From contig NZ_OZ244708.1 of NCBI RefSeq assembly GCF_965218915.1, positions 1,984,001-2,048,000 on the forward strand: a stretch of 64,000 nucleotides of DNA, read 5' to 3'. Below are positions 38,087-46,724 of this stretch, piece by piece (position 1 is the stretch's first letter; every line of letters begins with the position of its first letter). The notes beneath the pieces were generated by a model that had not been told where the DNA came from, searched no databases, and was given only the letters and a program-made list of their open reading frames with translations. The position numbers and the translations under genes were made by a program. The DNA is from Novosphingopyxis sp965218915. GTDB lineage: Bacteria > Pseudomonadota > Alphaproteobacteria > Sphingomonadales > Sphingomonadaceae.

Positions 38087-38638
38087 GTGAAGAATAAAGT
38101 CATCAAGTCCTATCCGCAGGCCAGAAGGCGGCGTTATCGCTCGCGCCTGTACCGCCGCAACTCGCCGCTAAAGGCCAATCTCGTCCCCATCCTCTCGGTG
38201 CTGATCGCCTCGCTGGTCACCACCTTGCCGATCCTGCCGAGCCTGCCGCTGCTGCCACCGCTGGGCCTGATGATGCTGGTCGCCTGGCGCCAGCTCCGGC
38301 CCGTGCTGTGGCCCTTGTGGATCGGCTTCCCGCTCGGCCTGTTCGACGATATGTTTTCCGGCCAGCCGGTCGGCAGCGCGGTGTTCCTGTGGTCGGCGGT
38401 GGTGATCGCGCTCAGCCTGATCAACGATCGCACCAACTGGCGCGACTACTGGCAGGACTGGCTTGTCGCCGCGCTTTGCCTTATATTCGCCATCGTCGGG
38501 GGCATGCTGATCGTGGGGCTGGTCTATGAGCCGGCCGGGCTGGAGCCGCTGGTGCCGCAAATCTTGCTGACGATATTCGGTTTTCCGATCCTTGCCCGCC
38601 TTGTCTCGGCGCTCGATCGCTGGCGGCTGGCGGCATGA
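38087..38638 (+). CDS. mreD: Rod shape-determining protein MreD
   Basis: A 183-residue integral membrane protein with about five helices after a basic N terminus (MKNKVIKSYPQARRRRYRSR). The conserved WIGFPLGLFDDMFSGQPVG is the MreD signature. The start is GTG at 38087. Its stop overlaps the mrdA start (ATGA at 38635). Confidence 0.9.
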   Translation: MKNKVIKSYPQARRRRYRSRLYRRNSPLKANLVPILSVLIASLVTTLPILPSLPLLPPLGLMMLVAWRQLRPVLWPLWIGFPLGLFDDMFSGQPVGSAVFLWSAVVIALSLINDRTNWRDYWQDWLVAALCLIFAIVGGMLIVGLVYEPAGLEPLVPQILLTIFGFPILARLVSALDRWRLAA

Positions 38639-40584
38639 TCAAGTTCGGGCGGGGCAACAAACACACCAAGCCTCACAAAACGATCAACAGCGCGCAGCAG
38701 GATTTCACCTTCACCCGCCGCGCGATGTTCATCGGCGGGGTGCAGGGCGCGCTCGGCCTCGCGCTGGTGGGCCGGATGGCCTATATCGCGGTAGCCGAGA
38801 ACGAGCGCTACAAGCTCATGTCCGAAAGCAACCGCGTCAACCTGACGCTGCTGCCGCCGCGGCGCGGCTGGTTCATCGATCGCTATGGCAAGCCGATCGC
38901 CGACAACCGCGCCGATTTCCGCGTAGATATCATCCCCGAACGATTGCAGAACCGGCAGGCAACGGTAAGCGAACTGGCGAACTTGCTGACGCTGACCGAC
39001 GAAGAGGTCACCCGGATCAATACCGATCTGGACAAGAATACAGGTTTTCAACCGGTCCAGATCGCCTCCGGGCTCGACTGGGAGCGCTACGCCGCGGTGT
39101 CGGTGCGCCTGCCCGACCTGCCCGGCGTTTCGCCGCGCCAGGGCTTTTCGCGCCGCTACCCCGCGGGCGCCGCGGTCGGCCATCTGATCGGCTATGTCGG
39201 CACCGCCAACGCGGAAGAATATCAGAAGAGCAAGGACCCGCTGCTCATCACGCCGGGGTTCAAGATCGGCAAGGACGGGCTGGAAGCCGCATTCGAGGAC
39301 CGGCTGAAGGGCAAGCCCGGCGCCAAGCGCGTCGAAGTGACCGCTACCGGCAAGATCGTGCAGGAGCTGACCACCCGGTCGGACGTGCCGGGCAAACCGA
39401 TTCAGCTCGCCTTGGACATCGACCTGCACCATTATGCCGCGCGTCGGCTGGGCCAGGAATCGGGCTCGGTGGTGGTGATCGACTGCCAAACCGGCGGCAT
39501 CCTGACCATGGCGTCGATGCCCAGCTTCGATCCCAACAGCTTTTCCGACGGCATCGGGGTGAGCGAATATGCCTGGCTGCAGGGCAATGACCATGTCCCG
39601 CTGCGCAACAAAACGCTGAAAGGGCTCTACCCGCCCGGATCGACGGTCAAACCGATGCATGCGATGGCGTTCCTGCGAGCGGGCGTTAAAACGACCGACA
39701 GCATCATCTGCGGCGGCGGTCGGCGCATCGGCAATCGTTTCTTCAATTGCTGGGGCAATCACGGTCAGGTCAATATGGCCAAGGGCATCTATCAGAGCTG
39801 CGACAGCTATTTCTATCATTTCGCGCAGCAGGTCGGCTTTGAAAAAGTCGCCGCTTTCGCACATACGTTGGGCATGGGGCATCAGTTCCCTTTGCCGGTC
39901 ACCAGCCAGTTCTACGGCACGGTGCCCAGCCCGAGCTGGAAGATGGAAAAATATGGCCAATCCTGGCAGACCTACGACACGGTCAACGCCAGCATCGGCC
40001 AGGGCTATTATCTGGCCAATCCGCTGCAGCTGGCGGTGATGGCGGCACGTCTCGCCACCGGCAAGAAGCTGATGCCGCATCTGATCATGGACGACGCCGC
40101 GCCGGCGCCGGAAAGCCTGGGCTTTCCGGATGAGGATATCGCCTATGTCCGCAGCGCCATGAAGGATGTGGTCAACGGCCCCGGTACCGCCGGCCGCGCG
40201 CGGCTGCCGATCGACAATGTGCTGCTGGCCGGCAAGACCGGTACCGCGCAGGTCGTCTCGCTGTCGCGCGGCGACGGCAAGAACACGCGCTGGAAATATC
40301 GCGACCACGGGCTGTTCATCTGCTTCGCCCCGTTTGACAACCCGCGCTATGCCTGCGCCGCGGTGATCGAGCATGGCGGCGGTTCGGGCTCGGCCTATCC
40401 GGTGGCGCGCGACGTGCTCACCTATCTCTACGACAAGCGCAAGGCGATGGATTCGCTGCTTGGCCTGGAACAGCAGTGGGGCGGCGATATCGAGCAGCGT
40501 ATGGCCCGCGACCTCGCGCTGTTCCGTGCGCGCGATTCCGGCGAGATCATCGCCGAACCGGAAAAGGCGGAGCAGACGACATGA
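38635..40584 (+). CDS. mrdA: Penicillin-binding protein 2
   Basis: A 649-residue transpeptidase of the elongasome. A transmembrane helix near residues 28-48 precedes the dimerisation domain; the acyl-acceptor Ser is in PPGSTVKPM, SCD in YQSCDSYF, and KTGTAQV completes the site. It overlaps mreD upstream and rodA downstream by 4 bp each, so translation is tightly coupled. Confidence 0.95.
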   Translation: MIKFGRGNKHTKPHKTINSAQQDFTFTRRAMFIGGVQGALGLALVGRMAYIAVAENERYKLMSESNRVNLTLLPPRRGWFIDRYGKPIADNRADFRVDIIPERLQNRQATVSELANLLTLTDEEVTRINTDLDKNTGFQPVQIASGLDWERYAAVSVRLPDLPGVSPRQGFSRRYPAGAAVGHLIGYVGTANAEEYQKSKDPLLITPGFKIGKDGLEAAFEDRLKGKPGAKRVEVTATGKIVQELTTRSDVPGKPIQLALDIDLHHYAARRLGQESGSVVVIDCQTGGILTMASMPSFDPNSFSDGIGVSEYAWLQGNDHVPLRNKTLKGLYPPGSTVKPMHAMAFLRAGVKTTDSIICGGGRRIGNRFFNCWGNHGQVNMAKGIYQSCDSYFYHFAQQVGFEKVAAFAHTLGMGHQFPLPVTSQFYGTVPSPSWKMEKYGQSWQTYDTVNASIGQGYYLANPLQLAVMAARLATGKKLMPHLIMDDAAPAPESLGFPDEDIAYVRSAMKDVVNGPGTAGRARLPIDNVLLAGKTGTAQVVSLSRGDGKNTRWKYRDHGLFICFAPFDNPRYACAAVIEHGGGSGSAYPVARDVLTYLYDKRKAMDSLLGLEQQWGGDIEQRMARDLALFRARDSGEIIAEPEKAEQTT

Positions 40585-41705
40585 GCACGCGCCCCAACGC
40601 CATCGTCCCCGCGCCGATTGCCCAGCTCCCGTGGAAGCTGATGTTCCTGCTGTTCTGCCTGGCCGGTTTCGGCGGCGTGGTGCTGTACAGCGCGGCGGGC
40701 GGCAGCTTCATGCCCTGGGCCGCGCCGCATCTCGTCCGCTTCCTGGTGGCGCTGGGCCTTGCGATCGGTATTTCCCGATTTTCGCCCGATTTCTGGAAGA
40801 AGGTAACCTTCCCGATTTACGGCGCGGTGCTGGCCATGCTGGTGCTGGTCGAACTGCTCGGGCAGATCGGCGGGGGCAGCCAGCGCTGGCTGAACTTGGG
40901 GATTATCACGCTGCAACCGTCCGAATTGATGAAGCCCACCATCGTGCTCGCCGTTGCGCTGTTTTTCGATCGGCTGCCGCCGAGCAAGCTCTACACCATC
41001 GACGCGATCTGGCCGCCGCTCGTCCTCATGGGCTTTCCCAGCGCGCTGGTGCTGCTGCAGCCCGATCTCGGCACCACCATCACGATCATCGCCGGCGGGG
41101 TCGTGGTCGCGTTCATGGCCGGCCTGCCGATGCGGCTGTTCGTCGGCGCGGGCGCTGCCATCGCAGTGATCGCGCCGCTCGCCTATTTCTTCGTACTAGA
41201 GGATTATCAGCGCGGCCGCGTCACCACCTTTCTAGACCCCGCCGCCGATCCCTTGGGCGCCGGCTATCATATCAGCCAGTCGAAGATCGCCATCGGGTCG
41301 GGCGGATTATGGGGCAAGGGCTTCCTCAACGGCACGCAGAGCCATCTCGATTACCTGCCCGAGGGCCATACCGATTTCGTGTTCGCCACCATGGCCGAGG
41401 AATGGGGGCTGATGGGCGGGCTGGCCATCCTGATCGGTTTCGCGCTGCTGTTTAGTTGGGGCTTTCGCGTCGCGCTGCGCGCCAACACCCGCTACGGTAA
41501 ATTGGTCGCGGCGGGGCTGACGACCACCATATTCTTCTACGTCGCGATCAACCTGATGATGGTGATGGGGCTGGCCCCGGTGGTCGGTATCCCGCTGCCC
41601 TTCCTCAGCCATGGCGGCTCCTCCATGCTCACCATCATGATCTGCATCGGCCTGATTATGGCGGTCGACCGCAAGCCCGGCCGCCGCGGCGGCGCATTCG
41701 GCTAG
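40581..41705 (+). CDS. rodA: Peptidoglycan glycosyltransferase RodA
   Basis: A 374-residue SEDS polymerase with about ten transmembrane helices that works with PBP2. The motifs LQPDLGTTITI, GSGGLWGKGFLNGTQSHLDYLP (in part) and TDFVFATMAEEWG with the catalytic Asp are visible. It starts at ATG 40581, overlapping the mrdA stop, and ends the operon. Confidence 0.95.
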   Translation: MSTRPNAIVPAPIAQLPWKLMFLLFCLAGFGGVVLYSAAGGSFMPWAAPHLVRFLVALGLAIGISRFSPDFWKKVTFPIYGAVLAMLVLVELLGQIGGGSQRWLNLGIITLQPSELMKPTIVLAVALFFDRLPPSKLYTIDAIWPPLVLMGFPSALVLLQPDLGTTITIIAGGVVVAFMAGLPMRLFVGAGAAIAVIAPLAYFFVLEDYQRGRVTTFLDPAADPLGAGYHISQSKIAIGSGGLWGKGFLNGTQSHLDYLPEGHTDFVFATMAEEWGLMGGLAILIGFALLFSWGFRVALRANTRYGKLVAAGLTTTIFFYVAINLMMVMGLAPVVGIPLPFLSHGGSSMLTIMICIGLIMAVDRKPGRRGGAFG

Positions 41706-41743
41706 CGCCGGCGATTTGCGTTGGTGGCTGCGCGAGGCGGCGC

Positions 41744-41771
41744 TTGACAAAGAGCCGCCCGTCAACCAAAT
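41744..41771 (+). promoter_or_regulatory. Possible promoter of tRNA-Lys
   Basis: TTGACA at 41744-41749 is a perfect -35 box; a weak -10 (CCAAAT) starts 16 bp later. The tRNA begins 43 bp downstream. Confidence 0.45.
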
Positions 41772-41813
41772 GCCCCCTTCAAGGCCGCGCCCCCCAGGGC
41801 GCCGCGGCCATGC

Positions 41814-41892
<79 letters not shown>

Positions 41893-41953
41893 CTCTATGT
41901 TTTTCAACGACATAGAGGCATTCGTAAGATGCTTACGTTTTGCGTTTGCCGGC

Positions 41954-41973
41954 TAGGTAACAGCTTAGGTAAC
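41954..41973. promoter_or_regulatory. Possible integrase/Xis arm-type sites, left
   Basis: TAGGTAAC occurs at 41954-41961 and 41966-41973, one turn apart. The same word forms a palindrome near the right end (50907-50921). Such paired words near both att sites are typical of arm binding sites. The rest of 41893-42106 shows nothing else. Confidence 0.5.
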
Positions 41974-42106
41974 GTTCGATAGGTGCGATCTTTTTTGCCG
42001 TGGCTGCTCACCGCGTCTTATCCTCTGCCAGATCAGCGAACATTATCGCGAACATCTGGTGGCCTGTGGCAGCGCGGGCGTATCGAAAATGCAACCCATC
42101 GCTTAA

Positions 42107-42476
42107 TCAGAGGAGCTGAAGCTCCAGCTCATCCTTTCGTTGCCGCCAATCTGGCATTGCTAGTGTCAGCAGCGATTGCCAACCTGAACCATGGTCGGGG
42201 TGGAGCGCGTGTGCCAGCTCGTGAGCAACCACATAGTCGATAAGATGAGGCGACGCCTGCGCAAGCTCGCTGTTCAACACAAGGTTTCCTTTAGCGGTAA
42301 AACTACCCCAGCGCTGCGACATTGCCCGAATTATAAGACGTGGCGGTCTGACACCGAGGCGCAAGAACGGTGGTGCAGTCGCAGCGACGCGTGCGGGGAA
42401 AATCCGGTGGCTTTGTAAGCCATACCAATGTTTCAGCAATTGTCCGCCGTCAGCACCCATGGCACAGATTTGCGGT
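42107..42476 (-). pseudogene. YgjP-like metallopeptidase (DUF45), 5' truncated
   Basis: About 123 residues of a DUF45/M48-like zinc peptidase, with the HExxH motif in YVVAHELAHALHPDHGS and the family tail DWRQRKDELE. The N-terminal half is missing: the frame runs into the IS3 end at 42477. Intact relatives often sit beside type I restriction genes, so this may be the remnant of a lost defence locus (inference). Confidence 0.75.
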
Positions 42477-42525
42477 TGTGATTTAAGGAGGATTTGGGTC
42501 TCGTCGTAGTGACGAAGGAACGAAG

Positions 42526-42900
42526 ATGAGACCCAAATCCTCAAAGCCCAAAGCCACCGCCGAGAAGGTGGTAAAAGACATCCGGCGGGCGACGCGTCGG
42601 CACTTCTCAGCCGAGGACAATATCCGTGTGGTGCTGGAAGGCCTGCGCGGCGATGACAGCATTGCTGAGCTGTGCCGCAAGGAAGGCATCGCCCAGAGCC
42701 TGTATTACACCTGGTCCAAGGAGTTCATGGAGGCCGGCAAGCGGCGCCTCGCTGGCGATACTTCGCGTGCGGCGACGACCGACGAGGTGAAGGATCTGCG
42801 CCGCGAGTCCCGCGATCTGAAGGAATGCGTCGCCGACCTGACGCTGGAGAACCGCCTGCTTAAAAAAAGCATGATGGCGGATGGGGGAGACCAAGAATGA
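42526..42900 (+). CDS. IS3-family transposase OrfA
   Basis: A 124-residue OrfA with an HTH (SIAELCRKEGIAQSLYYTW) and a C-terminal leucine-zipper-like helix (DLKECVADLTLENRLLKK). A slippery A7G run at 42862-42869 lies before the overlap with orfB, which is in the -1 frame and open from there, so a frameshifted OrfAB transposase is possible. Confidence 0.9.
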   Translation: MRPKSSKPKATAEKVVKDIRRATRRHFSAEDNIRVVLEGLRGDDSIAELCRKEGIAQSLYYTWSKEFMEAGKRRLAGDTSRAATTDEVKDLRRESRDLKECVADLTLENRLLKKSMMADGGDQE

Positions 42901-43877
42901 GGTATCCTGCCACCGAGAAGCTGGAGATCATCAGGCTGGTCGAGCAGTCGCATCTGCCAGCAAAGCGCACGCTGGACCAGCTGGGCATCCCACGCCGGAC
43001 CTTCTACCGCTGGTATGACCGATACCGTGATGGTGGCCCGGAGGGGCTCACCGATCGGCCGTCGGCGCCAAGCAGGGTGTGGAACCGCGTGCCCAGCGAG
43101 ATCCAGGATCAGATTATCGAACTGGCGCTGGAGCAGTCCGAGCTGAGCCCGCGCGAGCTGGCGGTGCGGTTCACCGACGAACGGCGCTACTTCGTCTCCG
43201 AGGCGACGGTCTACCGCCTGCTGAAGGCCCATGATCTGATCACCAGCCCCGCTTACGTCGTGATCAAAGCTGCCGATCGCTTCCCCACCCAGACGACCCG
43301 GGTGAACGAGATGTGGCAGACCGACTTCACCTACTTCAAGATCATCGGCTGGGGCTGGATGTATCTCTCGACCGTGCTGGACGATTACTCGCGCTACATT
43401 ATCGCCTGGCGGCTGTGCAGCACGATGAAGGCCGAGGACGTCACCGATACACTGGATATGGCATTGGCGGCGTCAGGCTGCTTGTCGGCCAATGTTCGGC
43501 ACCGCCCACGGCTGCTGAGCGACAATGGTCCGAGCTACATCGCCGACGAACTGGCCGATTACATCAAGGCGAACGCCATGAGCCATGTTCGCGGCGCGCC
43601 GTTCCATCCGCAGACCCAGGGCAAGATCGAACGCTGGCACCAGACCCTGAAGAACCGCGTCCTGCTGGAGAACTACTTCCTGCCCGGCGATCTGGAGCAG
43701 CAGATCGAGGCGTTCGTCGAGCATTACAACCACCAGCGCTACCATGAAAGCCTGGACAACGTGACGCCCGCCGACGCCTACTTCGGCAGGGCCGCAGCCA
43801 TCATCAAACAGCGAGAAAGGATCAAACGAAAGACCATCGAACATCGGCGCTTGCAGCACCGCAAGATAGCCGCCTAA
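42897..43877 (+). CDS. IS3-family transposase OrfB (DDE)
   Basis: A 326-residue integrase-core transposase. An N-terminal HTH (RTLDQLGIPRRTFYRWYDRY) precedes the rve domain with the DDE triad in MWQTDFTYF, LLSDNGPSY and GKIERWHQTLKNR. It overlaps orfA by 4 bp (ATGA). It appears intact. Confidence 0.93.
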   Translation: MRYPATEKLEIIRLVEQSHLPAKRTLDQLGIPRRTFYRWYDRYRDGGPEGLTDRPSAPSRVWNRVPSEIQDQIIELALEQSELSPRELAVRFTDERRYFVSEATVYRLLKAHDLITSPAYVVIKAADRFPTQTTRVNEMWQTDFTYFKIIGWGWMYLSTVLDDYSRYIIAWRLCSTMKAEDVTDTLDMALAASGCLSANVRHRPRLLSDNGPSYIADELADYIKANAMSHVRGAPFHPQTQGKIERWHQTLKNRVLLENYFLPGDLEQQIEAFVEHYNHQRYHESLDNVTPADAYFGRAAAIIKQRERIKRKTIEHRRLQHRKIAA

Positions 43878-43918
43878 ACATCAAACCCCCGACGAGGCCC
43901 ACGCTCCGCTAATTTACA

Positions 43919-44188
43919 ACGCGAGTTGTGCCAAATGTTCTGACGACGGACACGTTTCTCGCCTGCTTCGACCTCGTTCCAGAGCCGTTCGCGGTCGGAC
44001 AGGTGCTCAGGCGCACCGTTCGGCAGCATCACCTCGGAATGAACGACGCCCGCCTTGTTCGAAAAATCATGGTGTCGGTCGATCCGCTCATCGTGCAGCC
44101 GGGACGCCGAACGATAGGCAGCGGAAGCGACCGCGCTCGATCCGGCAGCGCGGGAAATGACTTTGGCAGCGAAGTGGTAGATCGCCAT
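43919..44188 (-). pseudogene. MobA/TraA-type relaxase, N-terminal stump
   Basis: MAIYHFAAKVISRAAGSSAV, then SAAYRSASRLHDER and GVVHSEVMLPNGAPEHLSDR, is the characteristic start of MobA/MobL-TraA relaxases, including the region of the catalytic Tyr. After about 80 residues the similarity stops at the IS3 right end. The rest of the relaxase, including the HxH metal motif, is gone. It is divergent from the tra genes with an oriT in between. Confidence 0.8.
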
Positions 44189-44213
44189 GACGGCAATCCA
44201 CTTACACCTGAAA

Positions 44214-44247
44214 GCGCACGTCGGCACGACGTATAAGCGCGCCCTCG
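44214..44247. other. Origin of transfer (Ti/RSF1010-like oriT)
   Basis: ACGTCG-GCA-CGACGT (44218-44232) is a perfect inverted repeat, immediately followed by ATAAGCGCGCCCT (44233-44245). This closely resembles the nic region of Ti plasmids and RSF1010 (TAA...GCGCCCT). It lies upstream of the relaxase stump and the divergent TraC/D genes, the same arrangement as traA-oriT-traCD of Ti plasmids. Confidence 0.75.
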
Positions 44248-44359
44248 AAAGATTTCATCTATCTCGGGACCGGTTAATCCCAAGACATTTCACGGCATTG
44301 AGCCTGATCGATACACCCGATAACTGGTCCGTCGTCGATACTCAATCGAGGACCATGTT

Positions 44360-44683
44360 ATGCGTAAACCCCGCGACTTTGATTCGGAAATGAAGGCGCT
44401 CAACGATCGGGCAAAGCTTCTGAAAGAACGCAAGCTCGCCCAGCTTGGCGAACTGGTTATCGCGACCGGGGCCGACGCGCTGCCGATCGATCTGCTCGCC
44501 GGAGTGCTGCTGGCCGCGACCGAGGTAAAGGACGCGGGCATTGTGGAGGGCTGGCGCAAACGCGGCACGGCGTTCTTTCAACGGACGGCGCGAAAATCTG
44601 CGGGCAGGAATGATCGCGGTGCAGGCAGCAAGCAAGCGGATGGCAGTGATGCGAAACCGGCTGCTGGCGAAGCGCGCGCGTGA
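44360..44683 (+). CDS. Conjugal transfer accessory protein, TraC-like (DUF6437-like)
   Basis: A 107-residue charged, helical protein (RKPRDFDSEMKALNDRAKLL, then KLAQLGELVIATGADAL and GWRKRGTAFFQ). This pattern accompanies MobA-family relaxases in sphingomonad elements. It may assist relaxosome assembly. It is divergent from the relaxase stump and overlaps the next gene. Confidence 0.65.
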   Translation: MRKPRDFDSEMKALNDRAKLLKERKLAQLGELVIATGADALPIDLLAGVLLAATEVKDAGIVEGWRKRGTAFFQRTARKSAGRNDRGAGSKQADGSDAKPAAGEARA

Positions 44684-44936
44684 CGATTGTCGCGACTGGC
44701 AAGTGAAACGCCGCGAACGCACCCGCCAGTTGATCGAGCTTGGCGGCCTCGTCGCCAAAGCCGGACTGATCGAACTGACCGATGACGACCGCTCGGTGCT
44801 TTTCGGTGCGTTGTCCGAAGTCGCGGCCCGCCTGCGAAGCGACGAGCGCGATCTATGCCTCTTGTTGTGGCGGCGGCGCGGCAAACGTCAATTTGCGAAC
44901 GTCGATCCCGAGATGGGCGACGCGACTGATGACTGA
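44610..44936 (+). CDS. Conjugal transfer protein TraD
   Basis: About 108 residues. RRERTRQLIELGGLVAKAGL is the signature of the small Ti-type TraD (pfam TraD), a relaxosome accessory protein distinct from the coupling ATPase. The start is uncertain (44610 or 44640). It overlaps the TraC-like gene and ends just before the convergent nucleotidyltransferase-HEPN gene. Confidence 0.72.
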   Translation: MIAVQAASKRMAVMRNRLLAKRARDDCRDWQVKRRERTRQLIELGGLVAKAGLIELTDDDRSVLFGALSEVAARLRSDERDLCLLLWRRRGKRQFANVDPEMGDATDD

Positions 44937-44938
44937 TG

Positions 44939-45844
44939 TCAGATGACGGCGGCGTGGCGCAAGGTTGTCAGCCGTTCCTCACATACGAGCCTGACGCACT
45001 CGCCGAACCGCTCGATCGCAACGGCAATTTCGGCAAGATCGTCGGCGGTGATCGAATAGCTCGCCGAATAGCGCGCTTCGACATAGGCGCGCTTCAATCG
45101 CTCGAACCTGCTGCGGTCGAGTCGCGTTGCGCGCTGCCACGCTTCGATCAAGCGCGGCTCCTTGTCTTCGGCCAGCGACCGCAAAAACTTGATGTTATGC
45201 GAGCGCGGGAAATAAAGCGTCTGGACGAGCAGGAAACAGATGTAGAGTCGCTCGGTCGCCTGATGCAACATGAATGCCGCGTCACGCAAAACCCCGTTCT
45301 CGATGCTGGTTCGCGATAGGAATTGCGCGTGATCGGCCAGCGGCATCCAGAAATCAAAATAATCCTGCGCCATCCGATAAGCGTCGCTCGGCGTCAGCGG
45401 CATCGGCGTCGCCAAAGAATGGCACGGCAATTCGTAAAGCGCGATACCGTCGCGCGCGATATCGACCCAGAAATACTCGCCGCGCTTGAGGGCCTGGTTC
45501 ACCTCGTCGAGCGAATGTACGATGATATTCACCGGACGCGCAATCGACGGGTCACGTAGGATTTTGTCCTCGGCGATGTACCAATAGTCGGCGACGTCGG
45601 TAAGGTCGGCATGGCTGACGACGATCAGTAGATCATAGTCGGACTGGTAGCCGTTCTCCGGTTCATCGACCCAATCGTTGCGTGCGTAGCTGCCGAAGAG
45701 GATGATCTTGTAGATTTTGCCGTTGCGCTTCTCGGGTTTCGTCGCCGTGGCAATTTCCGCCGAAAACTCCTCCATCAAGATGCGCTGCACCTGCGCCAGT
45801 TCGCGCCGCTGTGCTTCGGGCAGATGATCGATTTCGGATTTCAT
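44939..45844 (-). CDS. Nucleotidyltransferase-HEPN fusion protein
   Basis: A 301-residue protein. The N-terminal minimal nucleotidyltransferase has ILFGSYARND and, after an insert, SDYDLLIVV (the G-S-x-D-x-D motif). The C-terminal HEPN domain (about residues 150-290) includes LHQATERLYICFLLVQ and FPRSHNIKFL. In MNT/HEPN pairs the HEPN part is a toxic RNase and the MNT part AMPylates and silences it; here both are in one chain. A defence or stabilisation role is likely but inferred. Confidence 0.85.
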   Translation of the reverse strand: MKSEIDHLPEAQRRELAQVQRILMEEFSAEIATATKPEKRNGKIYKIILFGSYARNDWVDEPENGYQSDYDLLIVVSHADLTDVADYWYIAEDKILRDPSIARPVNIIVHSLDEVNQALKRGEYFWVDIARDGIALYELPCHSLATPMPLTPSDAYRMAQDYFDFWMPLADHAQFLSRTSIENGVLRDAAFMLHQATERLYICFLLVQTLYFPRSHNIKFLRSLAEDKEPRLIEAWQRATRLDRSRFERLKRAYVEARYSASYSITADDLAEIAVAIERFGECVRLVCEERLTTLRHAAVI

Positions 45845-45920
45845 CGCGTCAGACGTGTCGGCATTGCCGACGCCCCTGACAAGAGCCGCGCTGCTGGCCG
45901 CGCGATGTGGGATTGGCCGT

Positions 45921-46337
45921 TCATCGGATGCCCTGCTCGCGCGCGAAATGCGCGGCGGTGACGATCGCCGTTTCGGCGTGGCGCACCAGTGCCAGCAAGT
46001 CGTCCTTGTCGCCCGTCACCAGCCAATCGGCCTTCCCTGCTTCGCATAAGGCGAGCAGGAAGTCGTCGCGCGGATCGCGCGAGCGTTCGACCGGCGGCAA
46101 CCGCTCGGGCATGTCGGCGATGACGGCGATCTGATTGACCAGCCGTCCCGCCTCGAACGGGCGGACCAGCGCGCGTATCTTGTCGCGGCGCGTTACCTCG
46201 CGCAGTTCATCAAGCTGGATTGCGTGGCTGATCAGCGTGAATTTCCGATCCAGCCATGCATCGATCAACCGCGCCGGGATGCCGGACGGTGAGATCAGCC
46301 CGCTTAACAGGATGTTCGTGTCGAGAATGACGCGCAC
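45921..46337 (-). CDS. PIN-domain toxin (COG1569-type)
   Basis: A 138-residue PIN-fold RNase-like toxin. Acidic residues are visible in VILDTNILLSG (first Asp), the ELREV region, DDFLLALCEAGKAD and VTGDKDDLLAL. It is downstream of and 3 bp from an RHH antitoxin gene, giving a classic antitoxin-toxin order on the minus strand. Confidence 0.87.
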   Translation of the reverse strand: MRVILDTNILLSGLISPSGIPARLIDAWLDRKFTLISHAIQLDELREVTRRDKIRALVRPFEAGRLVNQIAVIADMPERLPPVERSRDPRDDFLLALCEAGKADWLVTGDKDDLLALVRHAETAIVTAAHFAREQGIR

Positions 46338-46340
46338 GGA

Positions 46341-46601
46341 TCAACGACGCGGCGTGGACCAGAAGGATGCGCGCGCCGCGCCAAGTTCGTCATCGACCAG
46401 ACGTTCAAGTTCTTCGGTGCTGGCATCCACATTGCGCGCCTGAATGTCACGCACGGTTTCGCGCAGCACCTCGCGATTGACGGCTTCTTCAACGAAGCGC
46501 GAGAGGTCACCCTTCCGACCGCCGCGCGTAGCCAGCAAGGTGCGTAGAGCGATATCGGTTTCGCGCGAGACTTTTAGGCTCCAGCGGGCAGGTTTGGCCA
46601 T
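46341..46601 (-). CDS. Ribbon-helix-helix antitoxin
   Basis: An 86-residue protein with an N-terminal ribbon (RWSLKVSRETDIALRTLLA), then helices typical of RHH repressors, and an acidic C-terminal tail that would bind the PIN toxin. It precedes the toxin gene and has two direct-repeat operator sites upstream. Confidence 0.85.
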   Translation of the reverse strand: MAKPARWSLKVSRETDIALRTLLATRGGRKGDLSRFVEEAVNREVLRETVRDIQARNVDASTEELERLVDDELGAARASFWSTPRR

Positions 46602-46604
46602 AAT

Positions 46605-46640
46605 GACACCTATACGTTCAAACGGATAGACGCTTATACG
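46605..46640 (-). promoter_or_regulatory. Direct-repeat operator of the RHH/PIN operon
   Basis: On the minus strand CGTATAAGCGTC (46640-46629) and CGTATAGGTGTC (46616-46605) match at 10 of 12 bases, 24 bp apart, just before the antitoxin start. TATAAG and TATAGG are candidate -10 boxes. Binding by the RHH protein for autoregulation is inferred. Confidence 0.6.
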
Positions 46641-46724
46641 CTAATTCTGATGTTGCAACAAGGTGGTGTTGGGACATGAGACGGCATGGGCCAGGCGTGT
46701 TATAACTGGGCACGGCAGCTTGGA

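Larger units (their letters stand above)
42477..43918 (+). mobile_element. IS3-family insertion sequence
   Basis: About 1442 bp with imperfect terminal inverted repeats: TGTGATTTAAGGAGG at the left and, reversed, TGTAAATTAGCGGAG at the right, both followed within 30 bp by GGGTCTCGTCG or GGGCCTCGTCG. It encodes overlapping orfA and orfB. The 3-bp flanks (GGT and ACG) differ, so no target duplication remains, and genes on both sides are truncated. Confidence 0.85.
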
